From: Actinomadura rayongensis
GTDB taxonomy: Bacteria > Actinomycetota > Actinomycetes > Streptosporangiales > Streptosporangiaceae
Direction: 5' to 3'
Assembly: GCF_009831215.1 (NCBI RefSeq)
Contig: NZ_WUTW01000001.1
Location: forward strand, 434,001-498,000
Length of the DNA: 64,000 nt
Numbering within the stretch: the stretch's first letter is position 1; each line of letters starts with the position of its first letter. Both the position numbers and the translations under genes were made by a program. Shown here one piece after another: positions 7,142 to 15,926 of the stretch. The notes below the pieces were generated by a model that ran no database searches, had not been told where the DNA came from, and saw only the letters and a list, made by a program, of their open reading frames with translations.

Positions 7142-8635
7142 ATGAGCACGGTTTCCTTCAGCAAGGTCGGTGTGGTCGGACTCGGGACGATGGGCGCGGG
7201 CATCGCGGAGGTCGTCGCGCGGGGCGCCCTGCCCGTCGTCGGGATCGAGATCAACGCGGACGCGCTGGAGCGCGGGCGCGGCCACCTGGAGAAGTCCACC
7301 GGACGGGCCGTCAAGCGCGGCAAGCTCACCCCCGACGGACAGCGCGAGATCCTGGACCGGATCGAGCTGTCCACCGACTTCGCGGCGCTGGCGGACTGCG
7401 ATCTCGTGATCGAGGCCGTCCCGGAGCGGATCGACCTCAAGCGCCAGGTGTTCGCGCGGCTGGACGAGGTGTGCCGGGCGGACGCCGTGCTCGCCACCAA
7501 CACCTCGTCCCTCTCGGTCACCGAGATCGCCGTCGCCACGAACCGGCCCACCAAGATCGTCGGCGTCCACTTCTTCAACCCGGCGCCGGTGATGAAGCTG
7601 GTCGAGGTCATCACGACCGTGCTCGCCGAGCCGACCGCCGTCGCGGGCGTCGCCGACCTCGTCACCAAGCTCGGCAAGACGCCGGTGACGGTCGGGGACC
7701 GCGCCGGGTTCGTCGCCAACCGGCTGCTGTTCGGCTACCTCAACCAGGCCACGGCGATGCTGGAGAACGGGCACGCGACCCGCGACGACATCGACCTCGC
7801 GATGAAGGTCGGCGGCGGGCTGCCGATGGGGCCGTTCACGCTCATGGACCTGATCGGGCTCGACACCTGCCTCGGCGTCCTGGACGCGGTGTACGCCGAG
7901 TCGCGCGACCGCCGCCACGCCCCGTCGCCGCTGCTGCGCGAACTCGTCGCCGCCGGGCTGCTCGGCCGCAAGACCGGACGCGGCTTCTACGCCTACGACG
8001 GCGCGGAGCCCGAGACCGCCGAGACCTCCGCCGCCGCGCCCGCCGTCGCCGTCGTCGGCGCGGTGCCCGGCATCGAGGGCTCCGCCGACCCGTCCGCCGC
8101 CGACCTGGTGATCGTCGGCGAGGGCGCCGCCGTGCCCGACGCCGTCAAGCCCGGCACGGTCGTCGCGTTCCTCTCGTCCGCGCCGGTCACCGACCGCGCC
8201 GTCGCCACCGGCCGCCCCGGCGACGTCGTCGGCCTCTGGCTCCCCGAGGCGGGCACGCCGCTCGCCGAGATCGCCGTCACCGCGCTCACCGACCCGTCCG
8301 CCGCCGACCGCGCCGCCGCCGCGCTCGCCGCCCTCGGCCTGACCCCCGTCCGCTGCCGCGACCGCGCCGGCCGCATCGTGGACGCGCTGCGCTTCCCCTA
8401 CCTCAACGACGCCGCCCACATGCTCGGCGCGGGCTACGCCGACGCCGCCAGCATCGACGCCGCGATGACGCTCGGCTGCGGCTACCCGACCGGCCCGATC
8501 GCCGACCTGGACCGCCTCGGCACCGCCCGCGCCGTGACCGTCCTCGACGCCCTCTACGACGAGTCCCGCGAACCCGCCCTCGCCCCCGCCCCGATCCTCC
8601 GCGAACACGCGACGGCCGCCCGCCCCCTGCACTGA
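7142..8635 (+). CDS. 3-hydroxyacyl-CoA dehydrogenase, two-module form
   Basis: 497 residues. This is an NAD-dependent oxidoreductase of 3-hydroxyacyl-CoA in fatty-acid, phenylacetate or butyrate metabolism. The first module is complete: VGVVGLGTMGAGIAEVV is the NAD fold, HFFNPAPVMKLVEV carries the catalytic His, and the 3HCDH C-terminal domain follows from KTPVTVGDRAGFVANRLL to about residue 285. After an Ala/Pro-rich linker comes a second, degenerate module without the GxGxxG loop. That module ends in another 3HCDH C-terminal domain (DRAGRIVDALRFPYLNDAAH to LDALYDE). This resembles the long actinobacterial PaaH/FadB2-like enzymes. The ATG at 7142 starts MSTVSFSKVGVVG. The TnpB element sits just downstream. 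Confidence 0.9.
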   Translation: MSTVSFSKVGVVGLGTMGAGIAEVVARGALPVVGIEINADALERGRGHLEKSTGRAVKRGKLTPDGQREILDRIELSTDFAALADCDLVIEAVPERIDLKRQVFARLDEVCRADAVLATNTSSLSVTEIAVATNRPTKIVGVHFFNPAPVMKLVEVITTVLAEPTAVAGVADLVTKLGKTPVTVGDRAGFVANRLLFGYLNQATAMLENGHATRDDIDLAMKVGGGLPMGPFTLMDLIGLDTCLGVLDAVYAESRDRRHAPSPLLRELVAAGLLGRKTGRGFYAYDGAEPETAETSAAAPAVAVVGAVPGIEGSADPSAADLVIVGEGAAVPDAVKPGTVVAFLSSAPVTDRAVATGRPGDVVGLWLPEAGTPLAEIAVTALTDPSAADRAAAALAALGLTPVRCRDRAGRIVDALRFPYLNDAAHMLGAGYADAASIDAAMTLGCGYPTGPIADLDRLGTARAVTVLDALYDESREPALAPAPILREHATAARPLH

Positions 8636-8639
8636 CCGG

Positions 8640-9960
8640 GCCGGACACGAGCGTCTCGCATGTTGCGCATCGGCGGTCCGAACATTGCTGAGTCCACCTG
8701 AAACGATCAGGCGTCCGGTGATGGAATCGCGTGGTGCGGCTTCGATATCAGTTCCGCGTCTACCCGACGCCCGCTCAGCGGCAGGCGCTCGCGCGGGCGT
8801 TCGGCTGTGCGCGGACCGTGTACAACGACGGATTGCGCGCGCGGCCGGACTGCCCTACATCCGGGACGCCGAGCTGCAGAAGCAGGTCATTACAGCGGCG
8901 AAACGGACTGCGGACCGGGAATGGCTCGGCGAGGTGTCCTCGGTGGTGCTGGTTCAGGCGCTCGCCGACCTGCACGTCGTCTACCGGAACTTCTTCGACT
9001 CGGTCACCGGCCGCCGGAAGGGTCCACGGGTCGCGGCGCCCCGCTTCAAGTCGCGCAAGGATTCCCGGCAAGCGATCAGGCTGACGCGCAACGGGTTCTC
9101 GGTCCGCCGCAACCAGCGCCTGTACCTCGCGAAGATCGGTGAGATCCGCGTCCGCTGGTCACGGGATCTGCCGTCGGACCCGTCGAGTGTGACGGTCTTC
9201 CGAGACGCCGCAGGCCGATATTTCGCATCGTTCGTCGTCGATGCCGTCGACGCAGCCTTCCCGGAGGCGTCGCGCCGAATCGGCATCGACTTGGGTCTGT
9301 GTCATTTCGCAGTGCTGTCCGACGGCCGAAAATTCGACAACCCTCGTTTTTTGCGGCGCGCGCAACGGCAACTGCGCAAAGCTCAGAAGGCTCTGGCTCG
9401 TAAGACGGAAGGCAGCGCGAACCGAGGCAAGGCGAAGCGTCGTGTCGCGAAGCTGTTTGCTCAGGTGGCCGACGCCAGAAGAGACCACGCCCACAAGCTC
9501 TCCACTGCTTTGATTCGCGACAACCAAGCGATCTACGTGGAGAACCTGTCGGTCGCCGGGCTCGGACGGACACGGCTGGCCAAGAGTGTGCATGACGCCG
9601 GATGGGCGCAGTTCGTCGCGATGCTGGAGTACAAGGCGTCCCGGTACGGCCGAACGTTCGGTCGGATCGAGAGGTTCGAACCTACCTCGCAGGTCTGCTC
9701 AACCTGTGGATTCAAAGGCGAGTCAAAGCCTCTGCACGTCCGCGAGTGGACGTGTCCGGCCTGTGGTGCCGCTCACGACAGGGACGTGAACGCGGCTCTC
9801 AACATCCTGGCCGTCGGACAGACGGACAGGCTAAATGCCTGTGGAGCACGGGTAAGTCCGGGATCCGTCCCGGCGCCGCGCGGTGAAGCAGGAACCCGGC
9901 CCGGCCCGCGCATGCGGGCAGTGGGCATCTCGGGCGAACCGGCGCGAGAGGATGTCAACG
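8640..9960 (+). mobile_element. TnpB-only IS200/IS605-type (IS1341-like) element, approximate limits
   Basis: A single tnpB gene with no tnpA beside it, between a complete dehydrogenase gene and a conserved small gene. The right end is placed near TCAAC at 9955-9959, the kind of pentanucleotide found at the right cleavage site of these elements. It follows a strongly structured 3' region. The left end lies somewhere in 8640-8730; no clear target motif was seen, so that boundary is a guess. These elements have no terminal inverted repeats. tnpB is frameshifted, and without tnpA the copy cannot move by itself. Confidence 0.6.
9800..9960 (+). ncRNA. Candidate omega RNA (reRNA) of the TnpB element
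   Basis: In this family the guide RNA overlaps the 3' end of tnpB and ends at the element's right boundary. The region from about 9800 contains hairpins such as CCGGGA-tccg-TCCCGG (9858-9873) and CCCGC-gcat-GCGGG. It stops at TCAAC 9955-9959, so the guide would begin around 9960 with GGAATATCCTGG. The placement rests on family knowledge and visible stems only. Confidence 0.4.
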
Positions 9961-9963
9961 GAA

Positions 9964-9969
9964 TATCCT
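9964..9969 (+). promoter_or_regulatory. Candidate -10 box TATCCT for a leaderless transcript
   Basis: TATCCT ends seven bases before the ATG at 9977, and there is no ribosome-binding site. This suggests a leaderless mRNA, common in actinobacteria. It lies just to the right of the inferred element end, so the -35 region would now be supplied by the insertion. Confidence 0.35.
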
Positions 9970-9976
9970 GGTCGGC

Positions 9977-10288
9977 ATGAGCCCCCGCAAGAACCGTCGC
10001 GATGTTCCGGGGCGCCGGGCGTCCGGCGCGGCGTGGAACGCCGGTGTCGAGGACGGGCCGGACGGTACCTGGAACGTTGTTCCGGTTCCGGGCGCCCGGG
10101 CCGTGAAGCCGTACCGGTGTCCGGGGTGCGACCAGGAGATCGCGGCGGGCGTCCCGCACGTCGTGGCATGGCCGGCGGACGGGCCGGGCGGGGCGGACGA
10201 GCGGCGGCACTGGCACACGCCGTGCTGGAAGGCGCGGACGCGGCGCGGGCCGCGCGTGCTGCGGTCGCGCGGCGCCCCGCGGTATTGA
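9977..10288 (+). CDS. Conserved actinobacterial small protein with zinc-ribbon-like motif
   Basis: 103 residues, basic N-terminus MSPRKNRRDVPGRR and a conserved centre. YRCPGCDQEI supplies a CxxC pair, followed by PHVVAWP and RRHWHTPCW, so two Cys, a His cluster and a third Cys could bind zinc. Homologues across actinobacteria are often labelled ATP/GTP-binding proteins, but I see no P-loop. It is followed 21 bp later by the alpha/beta hydrolase, a common neighbour. The ATG overlaps the last bases of the tnpB frame, showing the element inserted right up against this gene. Confidence 0.8.
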   Translation: MSPRKNRRDVPGRRASGAAWNAGVEDGPDGTWNVVPVPGARAVKPYRCPGCDQEIAAGVPHVVAWPADGPGGADERRHWHTPCWKARTRRGPRVLRSRGAPRY

Positions 10289-10309
10289 GCCGGTACTGAG
10301 AGGAACGTC

Positions 10310-11032
10310 ATGGCGGAGATCCGGGCCGGGTCGGTGCTGCCCGCGCGGCGGGAGGACATCGTCCTGGAGACGGCCGACGGGCTGAAGCTCGTCGGGGAAC
10401 TCGCGCTGCCCCCCGAGCGCGAGCCCGTCGCCACGCTGCTGTGCCTGCACCCCCTGCCGACGGCCGAGGGCATGATGGACAGCCACCTGCTGCGCAAGGC
10501 GTCCTACCGGCTGCCCGCGCTGGCGGACGTGGCCGTCCTGCGGTTCAACACGCGCGGCACGTCGTCGCCGCGCGGGACGAGCGAGGGCGTCTTCGGCGAC
10601 GGCGAGACCGAGCGGTACGACGTCGCCGCCGCGCTGGAGTACGCCGAGTTCCACGACCTGCCGCATCCGTGGCTGCTCGGCTGGTCGTTCGGCACCGAAC
10701 TGGCGCTCAAGTGGGGACGGGACCCGGTGACGGAGGGGCTGATCCTGCTGTCACCGCCGCTGCACCGCGCCACCGACGCCGACCTGGACGCCTGGGGCGC
10801 GGACGGCCGTCCGGTCGTCGCGCTGATCCCCGAGTTCGACGACTACCTGCGCCCGGCCGAGGCCAAGGAGCGGTTCGCGCGGATTCCGCAAGCCGAACTC
10901 GTTCCTGTGGACGGCGCCAAGCACCTGTGGGTCGGGGAGAACTACGTCCGGATCGTGTTGAACGAGATCGTCCGCCACGTCGCGCCCGGGGCCGTCCCGC
11001 TCCCCACCGAGTGGGACGACCCCGAAGCCTGA
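10310..11032 (+). CDS. Alpha/beta hydrolase
   Basis: 240 residues, single-domain cytoplasmic hydrolase. The strand-loop LLCLHPLPT carries the oxyanion-hole region near residue 45. The nucleophile elbow is GWSFGTE (Ser in GxSxG, about residue 126). The acid is probably in IPEFDDYL, and the catalytic His in GAKHLWVG near the C-terminus. The shape is that of short-chain esterase/thioesterase-like proteins found next to the upstream zinc-ribbon-like gene in many actinobacteria; the substrate is unknown. GAGAGGAACGTC before the ATG supplies the ribosome-binding site. Its stop abuts the convergent permease gene by one base. Confidence 0.85.
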   Translation: MAEIRAGSVLPARREDIVLETADGLKLVGELALPPEREPVATLLCLHPLPTAEGMMDSHLLRKASYRLPALADVAVLRFNTRGTSSPRGTSEGVFGDGETERYDVAAALEYAEFHDLPHPWLLGWSFGTELALKWGRDPVTEGLILLSPPLHRATDADLDAWGADGRPVVALIPEFDDYLRPAEAKERFARIPQAELVPVDGAKHLWVGENYVRIVLNEIVRHVAPGAVPLPTEWDDPEA

Positions 11033-11033
11033 C

Positions 11034-12383
11034 CTACTGCTGTTCCTGCCGGGGCAGGACGACCTCGCGGATGAGCAGCGCGATGGCCGCCGCCGTCGGG
11101 ATCGCGATCAGCGCGCCGACCACGCCGAGCAGCGTGCCGCCGACCAGGGCCGCCACGATCGTCACGGCGGGCGCGACGTCGACCGTCCGCTTCATGACGC
11201 GCGGGTACACGAGGTAGTTCTCGACCTGCTGGTAGATCACGTAGAAGACCACCGCCGCGATGCCCTCGTAGGTCGACCCGGTGAGGAACACGACGAGGCA
11301 CACGATCACCGCGCCGATCGTCGCGCCGACCAGCGGGATCAGGTCCGTCACCGCGACGATCAGCGCGAGCGCCAGCGCGTACGGGACGCCCATGATCTCC
11401 AGGAAGACGTACGACGTGAGCCCGGCGATGAACGCGATCGTGAACTGGCCCGCGACGTAGCCGCCGATGCGCTCCAGGATCTCGTCCCCGAGCAGCGCCA
11501 CCCGCGCCCGGCGCGAGCGCGGCGCGAGCTGGTAGGCGAACGTCTTGATCTGCGGCAGGGACGACAGGAAGTACAGCGTCAGGATCAGCACGGTGAGCGT
11601 CTGGAACGTCCCGCTCAGCGCGACCTTGCCCGCGTCGTACAGCCGGTTCAGCAGGTCCGTCTGGAAGCCCGGCTCGCTGATCTTCTTCTGCGCCTGCTCC
11701 AGCAGGTGGTAGCGGCGGTCCCAGTCCGCGATGCGGCGGTTGTTCTGGAGCTGGGTGATGTAGTCCGGGATGTTCTGGACGAGCTTGGTGACCTGCTCGG
11801 TCAGCGGCGGGATCAGCGACGCCACGAACCCCGCGAAGAACAGCAGCACGCCGAGGAACACGACCGCGACGGCCCAGCCCCGCGACAGCCCGAGCCGCTT
11901 CAGCCGCTCCACCGCCGGGTTCAGCCCGACCGCGAGGAACAGCGCCACGACGATCATGATGAGCACGGACTTGGCGTTGGTGATCGACCGGACGAGCATC
12001 CACGCCGTGATCACGCCGAGCGCGGCGGTGAACCCGAACCGGAACGGGTGCGCGCCGAGCGGCGCCCCCGGCCGTCCGAACGGGAACCGGTGGTCCACGC
12101 CCGCCTCGCGCTTGCGCTGCTCGACGTCGTGCGCCGGATCGGGCACGGCGTCGTCGCCCACGACCGCGACGGCCTTCGGTGACGCGAGCGGCACGGCCGC
12201 CGGTGCGGGCTCGCCCGCGTCCGACGCGTCCGCCCCGTCCCCGGCCCGCACCCCGCCCCCCGACGCCGCGACGCCGTTCGCGCCCGCCTCGGGTGTCGGT
12301 GTGGCGTCGTCCGCCTGGGGGGTCGGCGCGGGCACGCCGGATTCGTCGTCCGGCGTGTGCTTCGGCAGCGGCTCGTCGGCCAC
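11034..12383 (-). CDS. AI-2E family (PerM-like) membrane transporter
   Basis: 449 residues from GTG 12383, which has GGAGAG seven bases upstream. The first 130 residues are a disordered acidic/Ala-Pro tail that begins VADEPLPKHTPDDE. The membrane domain follows: GVITAWMLVRSI, VLIMIVVALFLAVGLNPAVE, WAVAVVFLGVLLFFAGFVAS, an extended helical hairpin (LVQNIPDYITQLQNN), then the paired C-terminal helices with PLVGATIGAVIVCLVVFLTG and YVIYQQVENYLVYPRVM. The last two are hallmark family motifs. Members export autoinducer-2 or act as cation antiporters; the transported species is not deducible. It lies downstream of the DivIVA-like gene but is separated from it by a strong terminator. Confidence 0.9.
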   Translation of the reverse strand: MADEPLPKHTPDDESGVPAPTPQADDATPTPEAGANGVAASGGGVRAGDGADASDAGEPAPAAVPLASPKAVAVVGDDAVPDPAHDVEQRKREAGVDHRFPFGRPGAPLGAHPFRFGFTAALGVITAWMLVRSITNAKSVLIMIVVALFLAVGLNPAVERLKRLGLSRGWAVAVVFLGVLLFFAGFVASLIPPLTEQVTKLVQNIPDYITQLQNNRRIADWDRRYHLLEQAQKKISEPGFQTDLLNRLYDAGKVALSGTFQTLTVLILTLYFLSSLPQIKTFAYQLAPRSRRARVALLGDEILERIGGYVAGQFTIAFIAGLTSYVFLEIMGVPYALALALIVAVTDLIPLVGATIGAVIVCLVVFLTGSTYEGIAAVVFYVIYQQVENYLVYPRVMKRTVDVAPAVTIVAALVGGTLLGVVGALIAIPTAAAIALLIREVVLPRQEQQ

Positions 12384-12467
12384 GGGCTCTCCTCTTCCCC
12401 ACCCGCCGCCCGGGAGGCGGCCGGTCCCACCACGCCAACTTAGGCGCTCCCCGGCTGAGATGGCGAA

Positions 12468-12496
12468 AAGCCCGGAGGCGTTCCACCTCCGGGCTT
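12468..12496 (-). terminator. Rho-independent terminator after the DivIVA-like gene
   Basis: A perfect 11-bp stem (12468-12478 with 12486-12496) with a 7-base loop. On the minus strand it is followed by TTCG, giving a short T run. It lies 57 bp past the stop of the DivIVA-like gene and before the permease start, so the two genes are separate transcripts. Confidence 0.8.
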
Positions 12497-12552
12497 CCCG
12501 TTTCACTCGACGGCTCGGGCTCGACGACCGCGCTCAGCACGCGGTCAGCGGG

Positions 12553-13848
12553 CTACTCCTGCCACCAGTCCTCGTCGTCCTCGTCCTTCTTCGCCTGGGC
12601 CTTGGCGGGGCCGGGCTTGGGGGCGGGCTTGGCCGGGGCCTGCTTGGGCTCGGGCTTCTCCGCCGGGGCGGGCGGGGCCTCCTCGACGCCGCCGAGCGCG
12701 GGCATCGCGGGGGCGACGCCGCCGATGAGCTGGCGGAGCTGGCTGAGGTGGCTGTTGATGTTGTCCCGCTGGCGGGTCAGCTCGTCCACCTGGCGCTGCG
12801 CGGCCGTCCGGACGCGGTCGGCCTCGGCCTTGGTCTCGGCGAGCAGCTGCTCGGCCTGCGACTTGGCCTCGGCGATGACCTGGTCGGAGTTCTTGCGGGC
12901 GTTCGCCATGAGCTGCTTGGCGTGCGCGTCGGCCTCGCGGCGGGTCTGGTCGGCCTGCTGGGTGGCCTTGGCGGCCCGCTGCTCGGCGGACGCGGCCCGC
13001 TGCTCGGCCTCGGCGACGAGCTTCTGCGTGGCGGCCTGGGCGTTGGCGTGCCGCTCGGCGTCCTGCCGGTCGGCCTCCTCGCGGCGGGCGGCGAGCTGGA
13101 TCTCGAACTCGGCCTCGGCCTGCGCCCGCTGCGCCTCGCTCTCCTCCAGGATGCGCTGCGCCTGGGCGCGCATCTCGTCGGCCTGGCGCTTGGCGGTCGT
13201 GAGGACCTCGTCGCGCTCGCGCTTGGTGGACGCGCGCAGCTGGGCGACCTCGCGCTCGGTCGTGGTGCGCAGCTTGGCGATCTCGCGCTCGGCGGACGCG
13301 CGCTTCTCGGCGACCTCGTGGTCGGCGGTGGCGCGCAGCTTGGCGACCTCGCGCTCGGTGGTCGAGGTCAGCTCGTCGGCCTCGCGCCGCGCGGAGGTGC
13401 GGACCTCCTCGGCCTCGCGCTCGGCGGCGTTGCGCAGGTCGTCGCCCTCGCGCTGGGCCGTGGCGCGCAGCTCGGCGGCCTCGTTCTCGGCGGTGGCGCG
13501 CAGCTCGGCGGCGTCGACCTTGGCCGCGGCCTTGATCTCGTTCGCCTCGCTGCGGGCGGCCTGGACGAGCTCGGTCGCCTGCTCCTCGGCGAGCCGGAGG
13601 AGCTGCTCGATGCGCGCTCCGAGTCCGGAGTACGTCGGCCGCTCCTGCTCCTGGAGCTGACGGTGGGCGTCCGACAGCTCTCGCTGCAGTGCCCCCGTCT
13701 GTTCGCGGCTCTTCCGCACCTCGTCGTCGAGCTGTTTGATGTGCTCGTCAACCTGGTGCCGGTCGTAGCCGCGGAGCACCACGTCGAACTCGCGTGGGGG
13801 CGTGTCTTCGAAGAAGTTGCTGAGCTGGGCGTCGATGTCGGACTGCAT
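12553..13848 (-). CDS. DivIVA-domain coiled-coil protein (FilP/Scy-like cytoskeletal)
   Basis: 431 residues from ATG 13848 (MQSDIDAQLSNFFED). The N-terminal DivIVA segment REFDVVLRGYDRHQVDEHIKQ is at residues 19-40. It is followed by about 330 residues of uninterrupted coiled coil, then an Ala/Pro/Lys tail ending DEDDEDWWQE. From about residue 110 to 235 the coil is built of 11-residue units (for example STTEREVAKLR, ATADHEVAEKR, ASAEREIAKLR), i.e. hendecads as in Scy/FilP-type proteins. Such proteins form filaments at growing poles and organise tip extension in filamentous actinomycetes. The gene has its own terminator and probably its own promoter in the upstream gap. Confidence 0.85.
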   Translation of the reverse strand: MQSDIDAQLSNFFEDTPPREFDVVLRGYDRHQVDEHIKQLDDEVRKSREQTGALQRELSDAHRQLQEQERPTYSGLGARIEQLLRLAEEQATELVQAARSEANEIKAAAKVDAAELRATAENEAAELRATAQREGDDLRNAAEREAEEVRTSARREADELTSTTEREVAKLRATADHEVAEKRASAEREIAKLRTTTEREVAQLRASTKRERDEVLTTAKRQADEMRAQAQRILEESEAQRAQAEAEFEIQLAARREEADRQDAERHANAQAATQKLVAEAEQRAASAEQRAAKATQQADQTRREADAHAKQLMANARKNSDQVIAEAKSQAEQLLAETKAEADRVRTAAQRQVDELTRQRDNINSHLSQLRQLIGGVAPAMPALGGVEEAPPAPAEKPEPKQAPAKPAPKPGPAKAQAKKDEDDEDWWQE

Positions 13849-14193
13849 GTGGCTCAATCCTGATGTGACGGGGCTACGGGTGGTTCCGGGGACCGCCGGT
13901 TGATCGCCTGGCTGAACGGGCGGATGCCCCAGACCTCTTCCGGCGAAAGAAGCGTACTCCGAGCACTGCCGTGTTGGGGGCTCATCTGAACGCACTGCGC
14001 GTTTTGTCGTCTTTGCCCGGGCGGCGGGGCTCGTTACAGCTCGTGTACCCCCGGCCCCCCAAAAGCACCAGAGGTGGCCGAAGAGTTACAGAGCGGCACG
14101 CCGTGAGCGCGTGATCAACGATGTGATACCGAACACATCACGAAATCGCCGCGTCCGTCCGGACGCTCCGATCACGCGCTCTCGGCGGCTCCG
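13849..14193. other. Intergenic region with long nested inverted repeats
   Basis: There are 345 bases without a gene between mce (ends 14194) and the DivIVA-like gene (starts 13848), both on the minus strand. GAGCGCGTGATC at 14105-14116 is repeated as its exact complement at 14170-14181. Between them are a smaller ATGTG/CACAT pair and a GTCCGTCCGGAC element. The structure could be a terminator for mce, an operator, or a structured RNA. The DivIVA-like promoter is presumably in 13850-13990. Confidence 0.5.
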
Positions 14194-14622
14194 TCAGTCC
14201 CGGGCCTTCTCCACCAACTCGGTCAGAACGCCGTGCGCGTCCTTCGGGTGCAGGAAGGTGATCCGCGACCCGAGCGAGCCCCGGCGCGGCTTGTCGTACA
14301 GCACCCGGACGCCCTTGGCCGCGATCCCGTCGGCCTCATCCTGGACGTCCCCGTCGGTGCCGAACGCGATGTGGTGGACGCCCTCGCCGTTCTTCGCCAG
14401 CCACTTGGCGACGACCGAGTCGTCCCGGATCGGCTGGATGAGCTGGAGGTAGCTCGCCGCGCCGTCCCCGGTCTCGTTGATCTTGAGCATGGCCTCCTTG
14501 ACGCCCTGCTCCTCGTTCACCTCGTAGTGGACGTCGTCGAACCCGTAGGTCTCCTGGTAGAAGGCGACGGTCGCTTCCAGGTCGTTGCACGCGATGCCGA
14601 TGTGGTCGATGCGGGTGAGCAT
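14194..14622 (-). CDS. mce: Methylmalonyl-CoA epimerase
   Basis: 142 residues, normal length. It interconverts (2S)- and (2R)-methylmalonyl-CoA, linking propionyl-CoA carboxylation to methylmalonyl-CoA mutase and, in actinomycetes, supplying polyketide extender units. The VOC fold is visible as paired halves: [21 protein letters not shown] with metal ligand His7, and [12 protein letters not shown] with the second His. A late LTELVEK segment gives the Glu ligand; [15 protein letters not shown] is the typical C-terminus. It is divergent from a thiolase, an arrangement common in Streptomyces and relatives. Confidence 0.93.
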   Translation of the reverse strand: MLTRIDHIGIACNDLEATVAFYQETYGFDDVHYEVNEEQGVKEAMLKINETGDGAASYLQLIQPIRDDSVVAKWLAKNGEGVHHIAFGTDGDVQDEADGIAAKGVRVLYDKPRRGSLGSRITFLHPKDAHGVLTELVEKARD

Positions 14623-14738
14623 GGGGGCTCTCCTCCGGAAGGCCGCGGAACGGTCCGCGGCAGGGCGGTGGGCAGGGCAAAAGGTGCTCGTGGGTATGGT
14701 GGCAAACGTCGCCGCCGAACCTCGCTGGAGGCCCCCTG

Positions 14739-15923
14739 ATGTCTGCGAACTCCGTGATCGTCGCCGGAGCGCGAACCCCGATCGGCCGGCTGCTCGGCTC
14801 GCTCAAGGACTTCTCCGCCGCCGACCTCGGCGCGCACGCGATCAAGGCCGCGCTGGAGCGGGCGGGCGTCACCGGCGAGCAGGTCCAGTACGTGATCCTC
14901 GGCCAGGTGCTCCAGGCGGGCGCGGGGCAGATCCCGTCCCGGCAGGCGGCGGTCAAGGCGGGCATCCCGATGACGGTCCCGTCCCTGACGATCAACAAGG
15001 TGTGCCTGTCGGGCCTGGACGCCATCGCGCTCGCCGACCAGCTCATCCGCGCGGGCGAGTTCGACATCGTCGTCGCGGGCGGCATGGAGTCGATGACGCA
15101 GGCGCCGCACCTGCTGCCGAAGTCGCGCGGCGGGTACAAGTACGGCTCGGTCGAGGTGCTGGACCACATGGCCTACGACGCGCTGACCGACGCGTTCGAC
15201 GGCGTCTCGATGGGCGAGTCCACCGAGAGCCACAACGGACGGCTCGGCCTCACCCGCGAGGACCAGGACGCGTTCTCCGCCCGGTCCCACCAGCGCGCCG
15301 CCGCCGCCCAGAAGAACGGCCTGTTCGACGCCGAGATCGCGCCGGTGGAGATCCCGCAGCGGCGCGGCGAGCCGATCGTGTTCGCCGCCGACGAGGGCGT
15401 CCGGCCGGACACGACCGCCGAGTCGCTGGCGAAGCTGCGGCCGTCGTTCAGAAAGGACGGGACGATCACCGCGGGCTCGTCCTCGCAGATCTCCGACGGC
15501 GCCGCGGCGGTCGTCGTGATGTCCAAGGCCAAGGCGGAGGAGCTGGGGCTGACCTGGCTCGCGGAGATCGGCGCGCACGGCAACGTCGCGGGGCCGGACA
15601 ACTCGCTGCACTCCCAGCCGTCCAACGCGATCCGGCAGGCGCTGGCCAAGGAGGGCCTGGACGTCGCCGACCTCGACCTCGTGGAGATCAACGAGGCGTT
15701 CGCGGCGGTCGGCGTGCAGTCCACCCGCGACCTCGGCATCGACCCGGAGAAGGTCAACGTCAACGGCGGCGCGATCGCGCTCGGGCACCCGGTCGGGATG
15801 TCGGGGGCGCGGATCGTCCTGCACCTGGCGCACGAGCTGAAGCGGCGCGGCGGCGGCGTCGGCGCGGCCGGGCTGTGCGGGGGCGGCGGCCAGGGCGACG
15901 CGCTGATCATCCGCGTCCCCTGA
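14739..15923 (+). CDS. Acetyl-CoA C-acetyltransferase (thiolase)
   Basis: 394 residues, full-length thiolase. It condenses two acetyl-CoA to acetoacetyl-CoA or does the reverse cleavage. The nucleophilic Cys is in [11 protein letters not shown] (Cys89); the second half has [19 protein letters not shown] with catalytic His350 and [11 protein letters not shown] with Cys380. The start [17 protein letters not shown] is conserved. It is divergent from mce, and both fit short-chain acyl-CoA metabolism. The gene ends three bases before the convergent DUF4230 gene. Confidence 0.93.
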   Translation: MSANSVIVAGARTPIGRLLGSLKDFSAADLGAHAIKAALERAGVTGEQVQYVILGQVLQAGAGQIPSRQAAVKAGIPMTVPSLTINKVCLSGLDAIALADQLIRAGEFDIVVAGGMESMTQAPHLLPKSRGGYKYGSVEVLDHMAYDALTDAFDGVSMGESTESHNGRLGLTREDQDAFSARSHQRAAAAQKNGLFDAEIAPVEIPQRRGEPIVFAADEGVRPDTTAESLAKLRPSFRKDGTITAGSSSQISDGAAAVVVMSKAKAEELGLTWLAEIGAHGNVAGPDNSLHSQPSNAIRQALAKEGLDVADLDLVEINEAFAAVGVQSTRDLGIDPEKVNVNGGAIALGHPVGMSGARIVLHLAHELKRRGGGVGAAGLCGGGGQGDALIIRVP

Positions 15924-15926
15924 CGG

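Larger units (their letters stand above)
8731..9980 (+). pseudogene. tnpB: tnpB, RNA-guided nuclease of IS200/IS605 family, frameshifted near 5' end
   Basis: The N-terminus VVRLRYQFRVYPTPAQRQAL through TVYNDGLRAR is in the frame of GTG 8731. The rest, from AAGLPYIRDAELQKQV onward, is in a different frame, with the break near 8842-8850 in a GCGCGCGCGG run. Compared with usual TnpB, about four residues are also missing there, suggesting a small deletion. The nuclease itself is otherwise well preserved: RuvC Asp in GIDLGLCHFAVL, Glu in YVENLSVAGL, zinc finger CSTCGFKG...CPACG, and final Asp in HDRDVNAALNIL. The downstream frame continues through the element end to 9980 and overlaps the start of the next gene. 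A sequencing error at the repeat is possible. Confidence 0.8.

Noticed and set aside
6049..8691. An 880-codon plus-strand frame across the LLM and dehydrogenase genes
   Set aside because: The frame has no motif and starts inside the GNAT gene; the dehydrogenase occupies another frame with clear signatures.
8640..8730. A tnpA gene or terminal inverted repeat for the TnpB element
   Set aside because: No HUH transposase frame and no inverted repeat was seen; the element appears to be TnpB-only.
11770..13863. A 697-codon plus-strand frame opposite the DivIVA-like gene
   Set aside because: Its Leu/Gly-rich repeats simply mirror the coiled-coil codons on the other strand.
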